Assembly: GCA_964036275.1 (NCBI GenBank)
Contig: OZ038433.1
Coordinates: 5,621,048 to 5,685,047, forward strand
DNA length: 64,000 nt
Direction of reading: 5' to 3'
Source: Litoditis marina
Lineage: Eukaryota; Nematoda; Chromadorea; Rhabditida; Rhabditidae
Shown here: piece after piece, positions 53,201 to 64,000 of the stretch
Position numbering within the stretch: the stretch's first letter is position 1
Layout of the letters: each line of letters begins with the position of its first letter
Notes under the pieces: generated by a model
Told to the model about the DNA's origin: nothing
Seen by the model: only the letters and a program-made list of their open reading frames with translations
Databases searched by the model: none
Program-made: the position numbers and the translations under genes

Positions 53201-55988
53201 ATTGGGGTAGCCAAGATAAGATGGCTTCAATGTAATGACTGTGAACGAAAACTTGTTTGTAAACCAATCAGATTCTTGTGAAGGAAACTTTTTTGTAAAC
53301 AAATATTTTTGTTGAGAATAGCTATTACAAAATCCTTAACAATCTTACTTTGATATATTTACCTTGATTCCAGCCATTCCAGTGAAATGACAAGGGATTC
53401 TGATGGATCCTCCAACATCTCCACCGATTCCTAGAAATATAAACTCTCATTTATATGTTCGCTCGATTTTCTTATCGAATTCCCTTGTATCAGTTAGTTA
53501 TGTTAAATGTAATAGCTGGTTTGAAATGAGATGCGCTTTATCTAAACCATTCTGTAATTCTCTACTTCTATCACCTCTGGTATAATTGTATGCAAACGAC
53601 TACTATTATTGTTGTTATAACTAGTATTATCCCTAAACTAACCGAAAACAGATCCATCTGCCCCGAGAATGGCCGATTCTCCCCCGGAGGAACCCCCAGA
53701 AGTACGGTTCACATCCAGTTGATGGTTGGTGGCTCCTGGAAAAGGGTTGTGGTGAAACCTTTGCCATCGGAATAGCATTGATAAACTCTTATTCTCAAAC
53801 AAAACTTGACCCTTTCTGACTATTTTGTGCGAGTTTACATAGGAGTACTGAGTTGTTTGATGAACATTTGAACATCTTGAAAACCTAAAAAGAATAAGAA
53901 TATAATATCTGACCATAGATGGGGTTGACGCTGTTGTAGGTGAGAAGCGATTGCGGGACGTTGGTCTGCACGTAGGGAATGAATCCTGAAATCAATCTAA
54001 AAAATTCTAAGAGAAAATTGATTTTACATAAAGAACTGTATTTTGTTCGTCTTTCAACTCTCACTATGCGGCAAACTTTCGTATGAAGAGGCAGATTGGA
54101 GTTTCCACGTATTTTACACGCTGTACGTGACTAATGGAAGGTACGTACTGTATATGTAGTGTCTACTTTACACTTGTTCAGTTTCTATGTTTGTGAACGG
54201 GTTCGTAATCTGGTCAGTGACCAGTACAGATAAGGGCACACCGTCTGTTCTTTTGTGGTTTGAACCACAATAAATAAACACTTCCCGATTACTGAAATCG
54301 AGATAACAACTATACGACGTCTGCCTGCTCTTTGTTATGAAATGAGCAGACTACAGAGTCAGGGTTAACAGAGGACAAAGTTCCGGGTCTAGGAAATGTA
54401 CAGTATTCCGTATTGACACTAGTCAAAGTAAAACGTGAAACGTAAGTAACACGGAAACAAAATGACTGGAGTGATAAACATCCTTTTGACGCTCTTCATG
54501 CTGAAGTTTTTGTCTTCGATGATTGTTTGGGAGATTTTCTACCCCAACCTCTGTCTTTGTTTTTAATTCATACCTATAGTTTGTAACTTATAACTTGTCT
54601 TATAACACACCCATAAGTTTCAGTTGTGCTACCAGTACGGCGTCCTCCTTGGTTGGCTTGAACATGTCCTGTACGAATCCGCGGGTCTGGTCATAGCCAC
54701 CCAGCTGGAACATTTGATTGACTTTCAGGACAATTATATAAAATCTAAAAATCTTTTTCATAACGTTCTAATATTGCTCCTATGACTTTCAACAATTTCA
54801 TAGAAAATTTGTTTCGTTTTCATTCTCGATAGCAAACCACAACAAAGACATGTGTTATTGAGGCAAGAGTTGACTTTAAAATTTTCACAAAGTAAAACTC
54901 ACGGGTACACATTCTTTGAGGGAAACTGGCATTCCGAAAAAGGCGGGTTTCACAAAACTCGCGTCTTCAGCCTTTTTGTCCCATTCTTCCGCCCAAGTTT
55001 CGGCTTCCTAAAAAGGTATTTCATGGAGAAAAACTATCAAAAAAATGTTCTTGATTCGCGGAGTTTTGTTGATACTGAAGAATACGCAAAAATTATGTAT
55101 TTGTATTGAAGATATTCGTGCACCTCTTTCAAAGTGTTCCACTCACCTTCACAAAAAGCGTGGCACAGTTGGTCTTCTTGTGGGCTTGAACTCCCTTGTG
55201 GTAGTACGTATGCACCACTTGTACGCAGGTCACAGAGCCCTTTTGTAGTTCCGCTGAAACATTTATCTAGTTTAAAAAGCTAACAGCCCACTTCCTACAT
55301 TCAATTGTATGAAGGAAAATTGTGTTTCTATTGTTATTCTGTGTTATACTGTATTGTATGAACATGAGTAACATTTCTATGATAAGCGAAGACCGGAAAC
55401 TTCATTGAAACCATTTTTGTGATTGAAGCTGTGAATCACCACGTGATATGCCGTCCCGATTACGTCATTGAGTGAAATATAGTGGTTTCCGAGATAATGA
55501 ACGTTGGCAGATAAAGAAAATAGCATACTATATACTTTTTCAGCATGAAGTTTAGCTCTGTGATACTGAGCGTGATACTAAATACTCATTCGGAAGGTCT
55601 TCTGAATACATTTTTATCTACTAAAAAATATCTACCTCTGAGAGTCTGGAAATCCCAAGCAGCGATCTTGTCCCTCACAGCAGAATCTGTCTTTTCCGCA
55701 CATTTCTCTGCCATTCTAATCGTCTCTTCTCTCTCCTTCCTTCTACGAACTATCATGCCCTCCAACTCCACGCGACGCTGAAAATTTTGAAAAATCAATA
55801 ATTGCTCGAAAACTTTTATTTTGGATTTGAATGCAGTTCTTAACTCCACCGTTTTAGGAAATTTTTTCCTAAAAAAAATGAATAATATTTTGAAAACTTG
55901 ACAAAAAACCCACCGCGCTTCGTTTGGTCCATAGAAGGTACACATAGGCAGCGACTGCCAAAACTCCAAGTAAAAGTACAGCGAACAT
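50276..55988 (-). CDS. faah-1: Fatty-acid amide hydrolase (FAAH-1)
   Basis: This membrane-bound amidase-signature serine hydrolase degrades anandamide and other N-acylethanolamines; in C. elegans it tunes feeding-linked lipid signals. There are 16 exons (minus): 55988-55914, 55777-55636, 55253-55147, 55007-54903, 54704-54611, 53985-53914, 53735-53643, 53430-53363, 53126-53004, 52732-52589, 52158-52009, 51790-51649, 51419-51322, 51089-50999, 50758-50658, 50383-50276. Total 570 aa; mammalian 579. An N-terminal membrane helix (about 2-20) is present. The Ser-Ser-Lys triad is intact: K139 in MPVSLKECV, S214 in GGSSGGES and S238 in GGDVGGSIRIP. All three are offset by exactly three from mammalian K142/S217/S241. 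SVPGRPLINSNDGPMAKS and SVGMPVGVQIASPP are also conserved. The ATG is 3 bases after a TTCAG acceptor, so trans-splicing is likely. Confidence 0.95.
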
Positions 55989-56424
55989 TGTCTGAATTAT
56001 TATTATTAGTGGTAGAAAACTGTTAGAATGATCGGTTCATCATGTTATATATAGTAGAAAGATAAGGTGGGCAGAGAGAGAGAGAAAAAAGACAGTGAAT
56101 CATGTTTAGATAAGAGGTGAGCAAGCTACAAGATGATATCATTTGGGTTGCGAACAAGGTAGTCATAGAGAAAGATAGCACTATCTATACGATTCGTTAT
56201 ACTTTTCACCGAAAATTGCTATGCTTTTCCGGCGGAAATGCTAGACTACAGTGGAATTAATCATCTAGTTTGCGGTTTTTAAGAGAATATTACTAATCAA
56301 ACTTCTTGCACACGCTCATTGTTCTAATCGTGCAATACTGGAAAAATGCATGTTTTACAATGAGCGCGTAACACACTAAGTTTTAATTTCCTGCTCTTTA
56401 ATACACTGTTAGTCAATTGCACAT

Positions 56425-56512
56425 TCACGTGAAACATGTTCAACACAGCAGAACTCTCAAACCTGAATTGACAAAGTGCCCGACTCCTCATTAAAATGCT
56501 AACTTTACGTGA
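56425..56512. repeat. Short TIR element (TCACGTGAAAC family), copy 3
   Basis: It starts tcacgtgaaacatgttcaac and ends actttacgtga. Similarity to copy 1 (31775) extends leftward through agtcaattgca. Confidence 0.75.
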
Positions 56513-59094
56513 CTATTCAATTTACTTCTAGTATATATATATTTCTTACAAACTGCGAACTAACATACTGATCCATTCTATCCTTAAATAGTGGCTAGGT
56601 TTATACTTTAGCTCAGCTATTGCGATTCGGTGTGTATAAGTGGTTTTGTTACACGTAAACATTGAACATTGGCATTGATTTTGAAACTATAATGTTTCCC
56701 TGACTCCGTTTAAACCACGTGCAACTGATTCAACAAAACGATCAACAGTCGCAAATTCAAAATGAATATGTCCAAAAATAAAGTGTATTGATCATTTTAC
56801 ATTACTGATTAGGATGTATTTTTAGAGCAATCACATGAATTCTAGCTTAGAGAATAACAATGAAACAGACAACTACAAATGTTCAATAAGGTTTTCAAAT
56901 TTCAAAATAGAAATTAGTTACAGAATGATAAAACGTAATTTCGAAAATAGAATGAATCTAGTCAAGTTGGCATCTTTCTGTATTTCGTGTTATACGCGGT
57001 ACAGAAGGTTAACCTTGTCGCGCAATTGCTGAGCAAACTGGTTTCCGATCTAGATAAATGTAGCGCTCGAGCGAAAATCATAAAAACATAGCTAACTATA
57101 ACCCCATAAGTACAACACAATCGCATTAAGAGTATAAAATGTTTCAAAAGGGACTACTTCCATGATACACTTTTATATATCGGTATTCCAGCGAATATTT
57201 TAATGATATATCAGAAGATTGATACCTTACAAGATTGAAATCTTTAAAAGAAATATGTTCATCGAATAGGAATATTGCCCTAAATGCCCGATCCATTGTC
57301 AAATGTCAGATCGTACCATATGGGTAATCTATCTTGATCGAAAGTGTAATCGTTTTTTTGAACTACGGTTCGACATATAAGAAGAACAATATTGAACATT
57401 GGTACTTTTTTCACAAAATATAAGAATTTATAGCGTTTTTAAAAGTGAGATATTGTACATACGACCACAAGATAAGACAAGTGCCCAAGAAGTAAACAAT
57501 TTCGCTGTTTTCAAAAATATTTAAAATTTCGAAATCAACAAACAAGGAAATATTTTACTCTCAGTATCAGGTCAGAATGATTGTATAATTCTCTCAAAAG
57601 TAGCACAGTATTTTCTCCATGTTTCATTCTAAAATTGTGAGGAATCCAATTTTTCTGGAAGAAAAGGCTATAGAAAGATAAAACACTAGTTTTAGATGCG
57701 GAAATGCTACACAGCAGAAAATGACATATACAGTATACCCAACCAAGTCTTATGACGACAAATATAACTTGTACGTGCAACACGCCACTATAAATATAGT
57801 CGCAATCCCATTCTATTTGCGGCAGCCATGGAAACTAGAACCATCGAGTTCAACATAGTCAGAGAAATGTATAGAGCACGGCAAAACGAAAGGACGTAGA
57901 GACTATTGTCCTATTGACGTTTCTACAAATATTTGCTGCCGTAGTAAAACAAACTTGCAACACGCATTTCACGCGAAACTCGAGGCTAAAATAAACAAAC
58001 GTGGAGAAAACGTGGTGGAGGGCAAATTCGCGGCAACATTTATGAATGAAATAGAAGGGAGAAACCAACTGGAAATTAGAACTCAGATGACCTGATCTGG
58101 AAAAGTTGTGCTTCCATAGCTTTGAAACTTGTTTTATTTACCTTTACAATGTTCTAGTTCCTGACGGTTCATGTAGAAATGAATACGTGAAATGAATACT
58201 ACATTCTTGCATTGGAATAGAATGCTCATAAGTTTCTTTTTTCGATAATATACTCATTTCTGCAATGCACAATGAGGTGCCTAACAAAAATGAAACCAAA
58301 AGAAACATTCTAATTAGGAAACGGGCAAAATCTACTATCACTGAACTCAGTCTACTTAATCTATACTTTGCTAAGCTAACTATTTCAGCTCACCCTGTAA
58401 TATAAAATCTCAGTATGAATAATACACTATCGTTATCCAACAATGTGGAAAGTCACATGTTTAATCGCAAATAAATCTATTCTATTCGAATCTATTCTAT
58501 TTATCAACTGTAATGCAACAACCTCTCGTTTCAAAGATGAAAGCGCGTCAGTTACGCAGCACACAGCAGAAACTAAGAAATACAGTATACTACGACTCTT
58601 CTCAGACCGACGACCATTGTTGAATTCGGGGCATTGAAATGTGAGAGAAAACGTCGACCTAAGGTGTGAATTGGGTATAAAAAGAACGAAATCGTAGAAA
58701 GCAAACAACTTCGTGGCAAATGTGAGCAAATAGATTCTAAAAGTGAATCATTGTACTCTCAGAGAGATGACAAGATGGCATTTTTCACGTAGAATAATAA
58801 TAAATAGGTGTTAAAAGGCTAAAAACTTCAATATATTCAGCTAAACTCGAGAAATAATTCTTTGATTGGGTCTTGAGGTAGGCACGTATGTTGTAGTTTG
58901 GACTCTACTCACGTTATAATTCACAAGCATCGTGTTGGCTTGTTTTGCAGATAGCGAGCCATTTTCTAAACTAATAACAAAGTATGCAAAAATGCATGAA
59001 CTAGTAGAATACTATATCCCTGATACTAATCATGTTTTAGGTGATTGTTTCATTTGACCTTCAATCAATAGACACCGTGGTTCTGCAGGAATCC

Positions 59095-59292
59095 CTATAG
59101 TGAGTGCCAAATTTATAAACATCGGTCTCTTGCCGGATTCGAACCTGCGAGCAAAAGATTCGTAGCAGGGCGCTAACCACTACGCTGTTAGAGCACATAA
59201 CCGGCGGGCTTTGGAATCGAAGACATGTGTGCGTACACATCGGAAAGTGAGATATACAGTACTCTCGCGCCTTTCTGTTGGCAATGACTATA
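59095..59292 (-). repeat. tRNA-derived SINE-like element, copy D
   Basis: Full length, from ctatagtgagtgcc to ttggcaatgactatat. The B box on the minus strand is ggttcgaatccgg, a consensus match; the A box is degenerate. It shares the tgtgtgcgtacaca segment with the other copies. Confidence 0.75.
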
Positions 59293-59312
59293 TATGAGAC
59301 TGAACTTTTTGT

Positions 59313-59392
59313 TGTAGTTAATGTTCTCGTTGCACTTGATGTATAGTTGGAAAACTTGTGGGTGTTCATGTTCAGATCGAACTACAACTAAA
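59313..59392. repeat. Short TIR element (GTAGTTTGATC family), right of copy D
   Basis: Ends ttgttgtagttaatgttctc and agatcgaactacaactaa form an imperfect terminal inverted repeat about 80 bp apart. It lies about 20 bases from SINE-like copy D. Confidence 0.6.
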
Positions 59393-60029
59393 CCTCGGGT
59401 ACGGGTCTATACCAAATTATGGATCTATTAATAAAGTCCTAATCTTGATTGCAAAATATCATTGAGTAAGTTGGAACCGAGAAATCTTCAGAGTACACCG
59501 CGCTGAAAACCGTGGGTAGATCTTTAATGCAAACACCTCAAATCAGCTCACATTCATCAGAAACTCAATATTGAACCACAAACTCTGACGAAACTCACAC
59601 TCATCATTCAATTACATCAGTCATGCCGTCATGCGACCTTTGTAAAATACACTAAAAGTCGTTCACTTACAGTAACGACTTTAACTTTTACTGGTATGCG
59701 ACCAATACCGATCACCTATGAACAGTACCATACTATAGTTGAAGATCGTAGTTGAGTTGTGATTTGAACTTTACAAAATATTTACAAATTACGACCAAAA
59801 AGCAACCGGATCAAACTTCAACACAATGCGGTAAAGCGACATACACCAAATAGGTTTGCTCTGAAAAGATCGAACCAATACATTCACCTAGAGCCTATGA
59901 AGACGAATCGTACTTTGTGTTTAGAGTTGCACGTGGAAATCAAGTACAATAATCTGATCATAAAAAAGCAAATAGAAAACGAGCTGGTTACTCAGACATT
60001 GAGTCTATCACCGCCGGAGAATAGCTACC

Positions 60030-60185
60030 GGTAGTACTGTGGTGTCATGGCGGTTGTCCCACTGTTCTCTGACGGTATTCTCGGGTGGTACCATGGACAT
60101 TCATTTTGGAAGTACCACCTGAGAATAACGGTACTACTACCAGAGAATGACACCGTGGAACGACCGGTAGTTTATTTTCCGGCAG
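60030..60185. repeat. Inverted repeat built on GGTAGTACC / GAGAATACC words
   Basis: gtgtcatggcggttgtccca, ttctctgacggtattctc and gggtggtacc are followed by the inverted partners taccacctgagaataacggt, ccagagaatgacacc and gaccggtag. This gives an imperfect hairpin centred near 60098 (gacattcatttt). Confidence 0.65.
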
Positions 60186-60845
60186 TATTACCGACCAAAT
60201 GTCTGACTACGGTAACACCACCCACCGTAACCGCCAGACGGGGCGCTTATCTGACACAACCCCCTCTTTTATAAATACACATCTATGACTGGCAGGCCAT
60301 AAAACTCACCATTTTATGGGTGTTATGGCGGCGTTTTCCAAAGAGATCCATTTTTTTGCTCAACGAGATCAGCAATCAGACCGACTGACAGTTTGTAGTT
60401 TATTGTATCCTCTCCTTATCGGGTGGTGCGAGTCCATTTTTTATGAACCCTGATTTGTTCCGAAAAGGAGAAACAACCGCGGTTATGGCCATTTTATGGG
60501 GTGTGAAATTGGACACCAGCCCCATTTGGACTTCCTCGTTCATTTTAGAGGCGTTCCTGTACTCTTATCAGCTTTTTATTGTTATTAAACTACAACCAGG
60601 AGATTCTGGTGTCTGAATGTTGGTCTGAACCTGGCGAACCCACCGAATGGAAAGCATTTTGAGATTGTAGTTTGATCTCGATAGTGGGACACATCAGAAC
60701 TTTCAGCGAACACGCATCGGGATCAAAATAGAAACCCAACAGAACAAAACAAGTTGTACTTTTCAGGTTTGTGCTGTCTTTTATTCTTAATAAAACATAG
60801 ATATGGGCTTTGCTGCATAGTAATTTTGTGACCAGGCTTAAATCC

Positions 60846-60926
60846 GCAGTAAACCCGTAGTAAGGCGAACCCGTGGTAGATCCGCAGTAAACGTGCAGTA
60901 AACCCGTGGTAGATTCATAGTAAATT
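60846..60926. repeat. Minisatellite with CAGTAAACCCGTGGTAGAT-like units
   Basis: Four to five imperfect units of about 10-20 bp: ccgcagtaaacccgtagtaag, cccgtggtagatccgcagta, aacgtgcagtaaacccgtgg, tagattcatagtaaa. Confidence 0.65.
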
Positions 60927-62727
60927 ATTCAAAAGTGCGTGTTTCGTGTGGAAATGCAATATTATAACACAAAAACTGAAGGGATAAACGTATCGGAGAT
61001 TATACAAATCAGTTTCGAGAAAATGAGCGGATAATTTTTTTCAAGTCTCACAGTTCAACTTTTTTCGATCGTTAGTACAGCAGGTGAGGGAAGATGATAA
61101 CTTTTTTCCCATGCGGATGTGTTTTTAGTTTGATAGCGATGCACTTTGGCGTGAATAAGAAACTTTTACTGTCTGCTGATCAGACTAAAACACAGTTTTA
61201 GTCCGCCAACTTCTAAAATCCAAAAAGCGGGTCATGTTGGTACTAAAAACATTAATCTGAATTCACTACCCCCAGAAGTCAGGCTGAAAGGTCACAGGTC
61301 AGAGTTTTAACCCATTAGGATTGAAAAAAACGTTTGTATCTTTTATTCTGGTAACAACTGTGCCACTACTTCACAACCATGTTCTCCATGTATGAGCTCG
61401 AAACTTTCATTTTCATCATGTTCAACTTTTTTCAAACTTCTCTCATCCTAACATCTTGCTTTGAAACGTTCTCCACTAACACATTTCTTGTTGAACTAAA
61501 CCCTCATTTCAAAATACAATCATACGCTGTATGAGACCACATAGGAATGAATAGTGCAAAACTAATTCAAACTCTTTAGCCCCATACCATCTTTGGAAGT
61601 AGATAAGACGAAAGATTCTTTTATACGTGCATAATCTATGAACATAGAATAAACTGGACAACCAAATAATATATTGTGTGTTTTGAATCGATGAATTTGA
61701 TCATAGGCAATAACCGTACAACTATACATAAGAACCAATAATCAACAGCAGCTGCGTATAATACTAGACGAAGAATGAATAGAAATCTCGCACAGAACTG
61801 CGAACAAACGACAAAATGAAGTGAGAACTAGGATACAGTTTTCACAGTTCAAGCCCATGTGTTTTCCTTAGGAAATAATCTGGGAAGAGGTAGTTACTTG
61901 GTAAGAACTGCAACACACCTACTATAAACGCCGAATTATCAAAACTAAGAGATGTTAGGTAGAATTAACAAAATAGATGGTAAGAAAATATGAGCAACTA
62001 AAAAATTAGCTATTAATCGACCAGGAGATGGCACCCTGTGCAATATGGTCAACACACTTTGCACAACCGGAAAAAAAAAGTTGATACAATCGAGGAAACG
62101 GTTCTAAAACATGAAAAAGAAATACTAGGCTGCGAAATTTTCCCGCACCGATGGGGCGAATAATTTGAGTCTTCCAACATTAGATAGATTGAGAACTTTT
62201 CAAAAGAGCTTTTCTAAACATTATGAACTAGTACTAACATGATGAACTTCGCAACCTATTAGAAAACTAAGATTTGAAAAATAGCCAACACAACAAAGAG
62301 CCAGACTGTACAAATAAAAACAATAATTGAACTCAACTGATGAAATAGAATGGCACAGAAAAGCCAATAACCTTACATATCAAATTTCTGCATTGAAACA
62401 AAAGTAAATACAATGTGTTCAGAAAATTACAAATAAAGGTGTGGCCAAACTGTGTCTAACATGAAAATCTTGTTTGAACTTTCTTGTTAATCAAAATAAA
62501 TCCAGTGTCCCCACGTTTTCCCTAGTTCTTGATTAATCGATTTCCCCATTATAGGGCAGGAAAGTTGCATAAACGTTATAAAAGTGAACAATGTCTGATT
62601 CTTTTTCATCATATTTGCGAAGCACCCTCTCAAGCACCAGCACACAAACACAGCGAGAAGGAAAAGGTCAACACAGAGTGGGAATGGCGGATGCAAGAAT
62701 GGCACACGGCTCATGATACGAGTGAGG

Positions 62728-62850
62728 AATTCCACATCTAACCGGCTTTTTAGGTAATCTATTTCAGGTTACCTGACTGGGTTACCGAAAAGTAACCTTT
62801 AAAAAATCGGTTACATTTCCATTTAAAACCGGTTAGATACAGAATCGGCA
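62728..62850. repeat. GGTAACC-type inverted repeat, short copy
   Basis: It starts gaattccacatctaaccggc and ends aaaccggttagatacagaat, which are inverted copies, with caggttacctgac inside. The ends match those of the repeat at 19183-19435, so it looks like a deletion derivative. Confidence 0.75.
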
Positions 62851-63840
62851 AATAAGAGTAGACAGGCTGGCTGAATTTCTCCTCTAAACCAACAAACCGC
62901 CTCGCGATCGACCAGGGACCGACTGAAAATCATAAACTTGAACCCCAGAAATTATAACATGAAACCTATTATTTTCCCATTGTCACAGGATTCAGCTGAT
63001 TAGCGTGGGGGACGATCGGAAATTTGTTTGTCGGTGGTCGCGTTTTTCTAATTAAAGTCGAGCTGGAAGCCTCTAACTTCGAGTTCAACTTAAACTATTC
63101 CATGCATTCGGAAAGATATTTCTGTGAGACATTCGACAACTTCGAGAAGATAGCCAATCGCGCTCTTTTTACCCTTGAAAGGGTACGCAAAAATTTGGCT
63201 TTCAATGCAAGTGAACCACCTGGCTTTACGACCCATTGAGCAGGAGCCATCCAGGTATCTTACATGGCAAAGTCCATACCGAAGCTGAGTTTTGATAGCG
63301 CGTATTCAACTGAACTCGGGGTCGCGCCGTATCTAGTACGGGTTGTTCAAGTGTGCACAAGCCACGCCCACAAGCTGTCAATTGAAAGTTATTCTGTTAT
63401 GGAGCCGTTATTGTAATAGGTTCGAACAGTTACAAACATGCCACAATTAAATCATCCACATAATTATACCACGTCATTTTATTTGTCTAATTAGTGCATC
63501 GACGTAATAATTATCATAGTTTGCGCGTCCCACAAAAAACTATAGTTCCACAATTAGAGCAACCGGAGTGTTTGGCAAAAACATGGGCGATTCCAATGAA
63601 TTTCTTACAAAAACGAATGTTCATATCCGACCAGTAATAAGAGTTTCTCAGATAATTCCCTGTTCACAGGCTTTTTTTTTCACCGGCAAAGAGAAGAGAG
63701 TGTGCAGAGAAGCCGACTGTTCCAGACTGTCTGCGGCCTCATTCATCTACATGTTCTCTCGCTGTGGTCGTTCGCTTATTCGGAAATATTGGCTCAAATT
63801 CTTCCAAAGCCGACATTGTTTGCTTATTCTTACCCGTGTT

Positions 63841-63903
63841 CTAGTCTTCCATTTCTTCTTCGTTCGAATCGGCTCTTTCCTGAGCTCGCCTAGCGTTCTG
63901 AGC
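63841..63903 (-). CDS. 3'-terminal exon of an unidentified gene (partial)
   Basis: On the minus strand, TTACAG at 63904-63909 is followed by a 20-codon exon and a TAG stop: AQNARRAQERADSNEEEMED. The exon is phase 0, and its charged, acidic ending looks like a genuine protein tail. I do not recognise the protein. The rest of the gene would lie beyond 64000. The next 90 bases are AT-rich intron-like sequence, with a possible coding scrap at the extreme edge. Confidence 0.5.
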   Translation of the reverse strand, partial: AQNARRAQERADSNEEEMED

Positions 63904-64000
63904 CTGTAATTAAGCAAATAAACAAAAAGGACACAAATAAAGAGCATTCCATTATATCAAAGTATGCATCGCTATATTATCAAAGGCTATCTCGGCATAG

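Larger units (their letters stand above)
55992..63840. other. Long region without a convincing gene
   Basis: This is the upstream flank of FAAH and the presumed 3' flank of the gene entering at the right edge. It is AT-rich with scattered repeats: a TCACGTGAAAC element (56425), a SINE-like copy (59095), a short TIR element (59313), a GGTAGTACC-type inverted repeat (60030-60185), a CAGTAAACC minisatellite (60846-60926) and a GGTAACC fragment (62728). Frames such as 62487-62735 (-), 63024-63239 (+) and 63568-63909 (+) lack flanking splice sites in phase or recognisable motifs. Confidence 0.6.

Noticed and set aside
63568..63909. 113-residue plus-strand frame
   Set aside because: Phe/Ser-rich with no motif, and it overlaps a better-supported minus-strand terminal exon.

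Overview
The window is a stretch of nuclear DNA from an animal, almost certainly a rhabditid nematode. It is AT-rich, and its genes are split into many short exons with TTTCAG-type 3' splice sites. One gene is a chemoreceptor of the nematode-only Srt type. Another is a very close homologue of the Caenorhabditis elegans touch-neuron gene mec-3. Several start codons lie 0-30 bases after a splice acceptor, as expected for spliced-leader trans-splicing. Introns are longer and richer in repeats than is usual in C. elegans. I cannot name the species.

Layout, left to right. 1-1860 holds no gene. 1861-6172 (-) is the proteasome ATPase Rpt3 (12 exons, 412 aa). It is head to head, 338 bp apart, with the mitochondrial ribosome-recycling GTPase GFM2 (6511-16166, +, 19 exons, 745 aa). 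16167-20313 is a repeat block. 20314-25064 (+) is the spliceosomal G-patch/KOW protein GPKOW (12 exons, 465 aa). It converges on a selenium-binding-protein/methanethiol-oxidase family gene (25423-41514, -, 13 exons, 482 aa). The 8.2-kb third intron of that gene carries, on the opposite strand, a complete Srt-type seven-helix receptor (36456-40406, +, 10 exons, 355 aa). Then come mec-3 (43658-48650, -, 11 exons, 303 aa) and fatty-acid amide hydrolase (50276-55988, -, 16 exons, 570 aa). 55992-63840 shows no convincing gene. The last bases hold the 3'-terminal exon of an unidentified minus-strand gene. I read every exon chain by hand; the reading frame and splice phases stay consistent through each full-length gene.

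The genes do not form a pathway. They combine housekeeping functions (proteasome, mitochondrial translation, splicing) with nervous-system genes (chemoreceptor, touch-neuron transcription factor, endocannabinoid hydrolase).

The most unusual feature is a pair of related composite repeats in opposite orientation, 8072-9898 and 16910-19152. Each runs from a conserved terminus (TCGCGCG...TGTGTGAGTTGT...GGCCATTGCGCAC), through a tandem array packed with GGCGCC palindromes (140-bp units in one, about 285-bp units in the other), to a conserved 26-bp bridge and a 340-380-bp near-perfect foldback. The shared order, the 5' TC, the A|T flanks and one CTAA 3' end suggest a non-autonomous, Helitron-like family. 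The second copy is itself inserted in a GGTAACC-rich repeat. Other dispersed families include a tRNA-derived SINE-like element (4 copies) and several short inverted-repeat elements.
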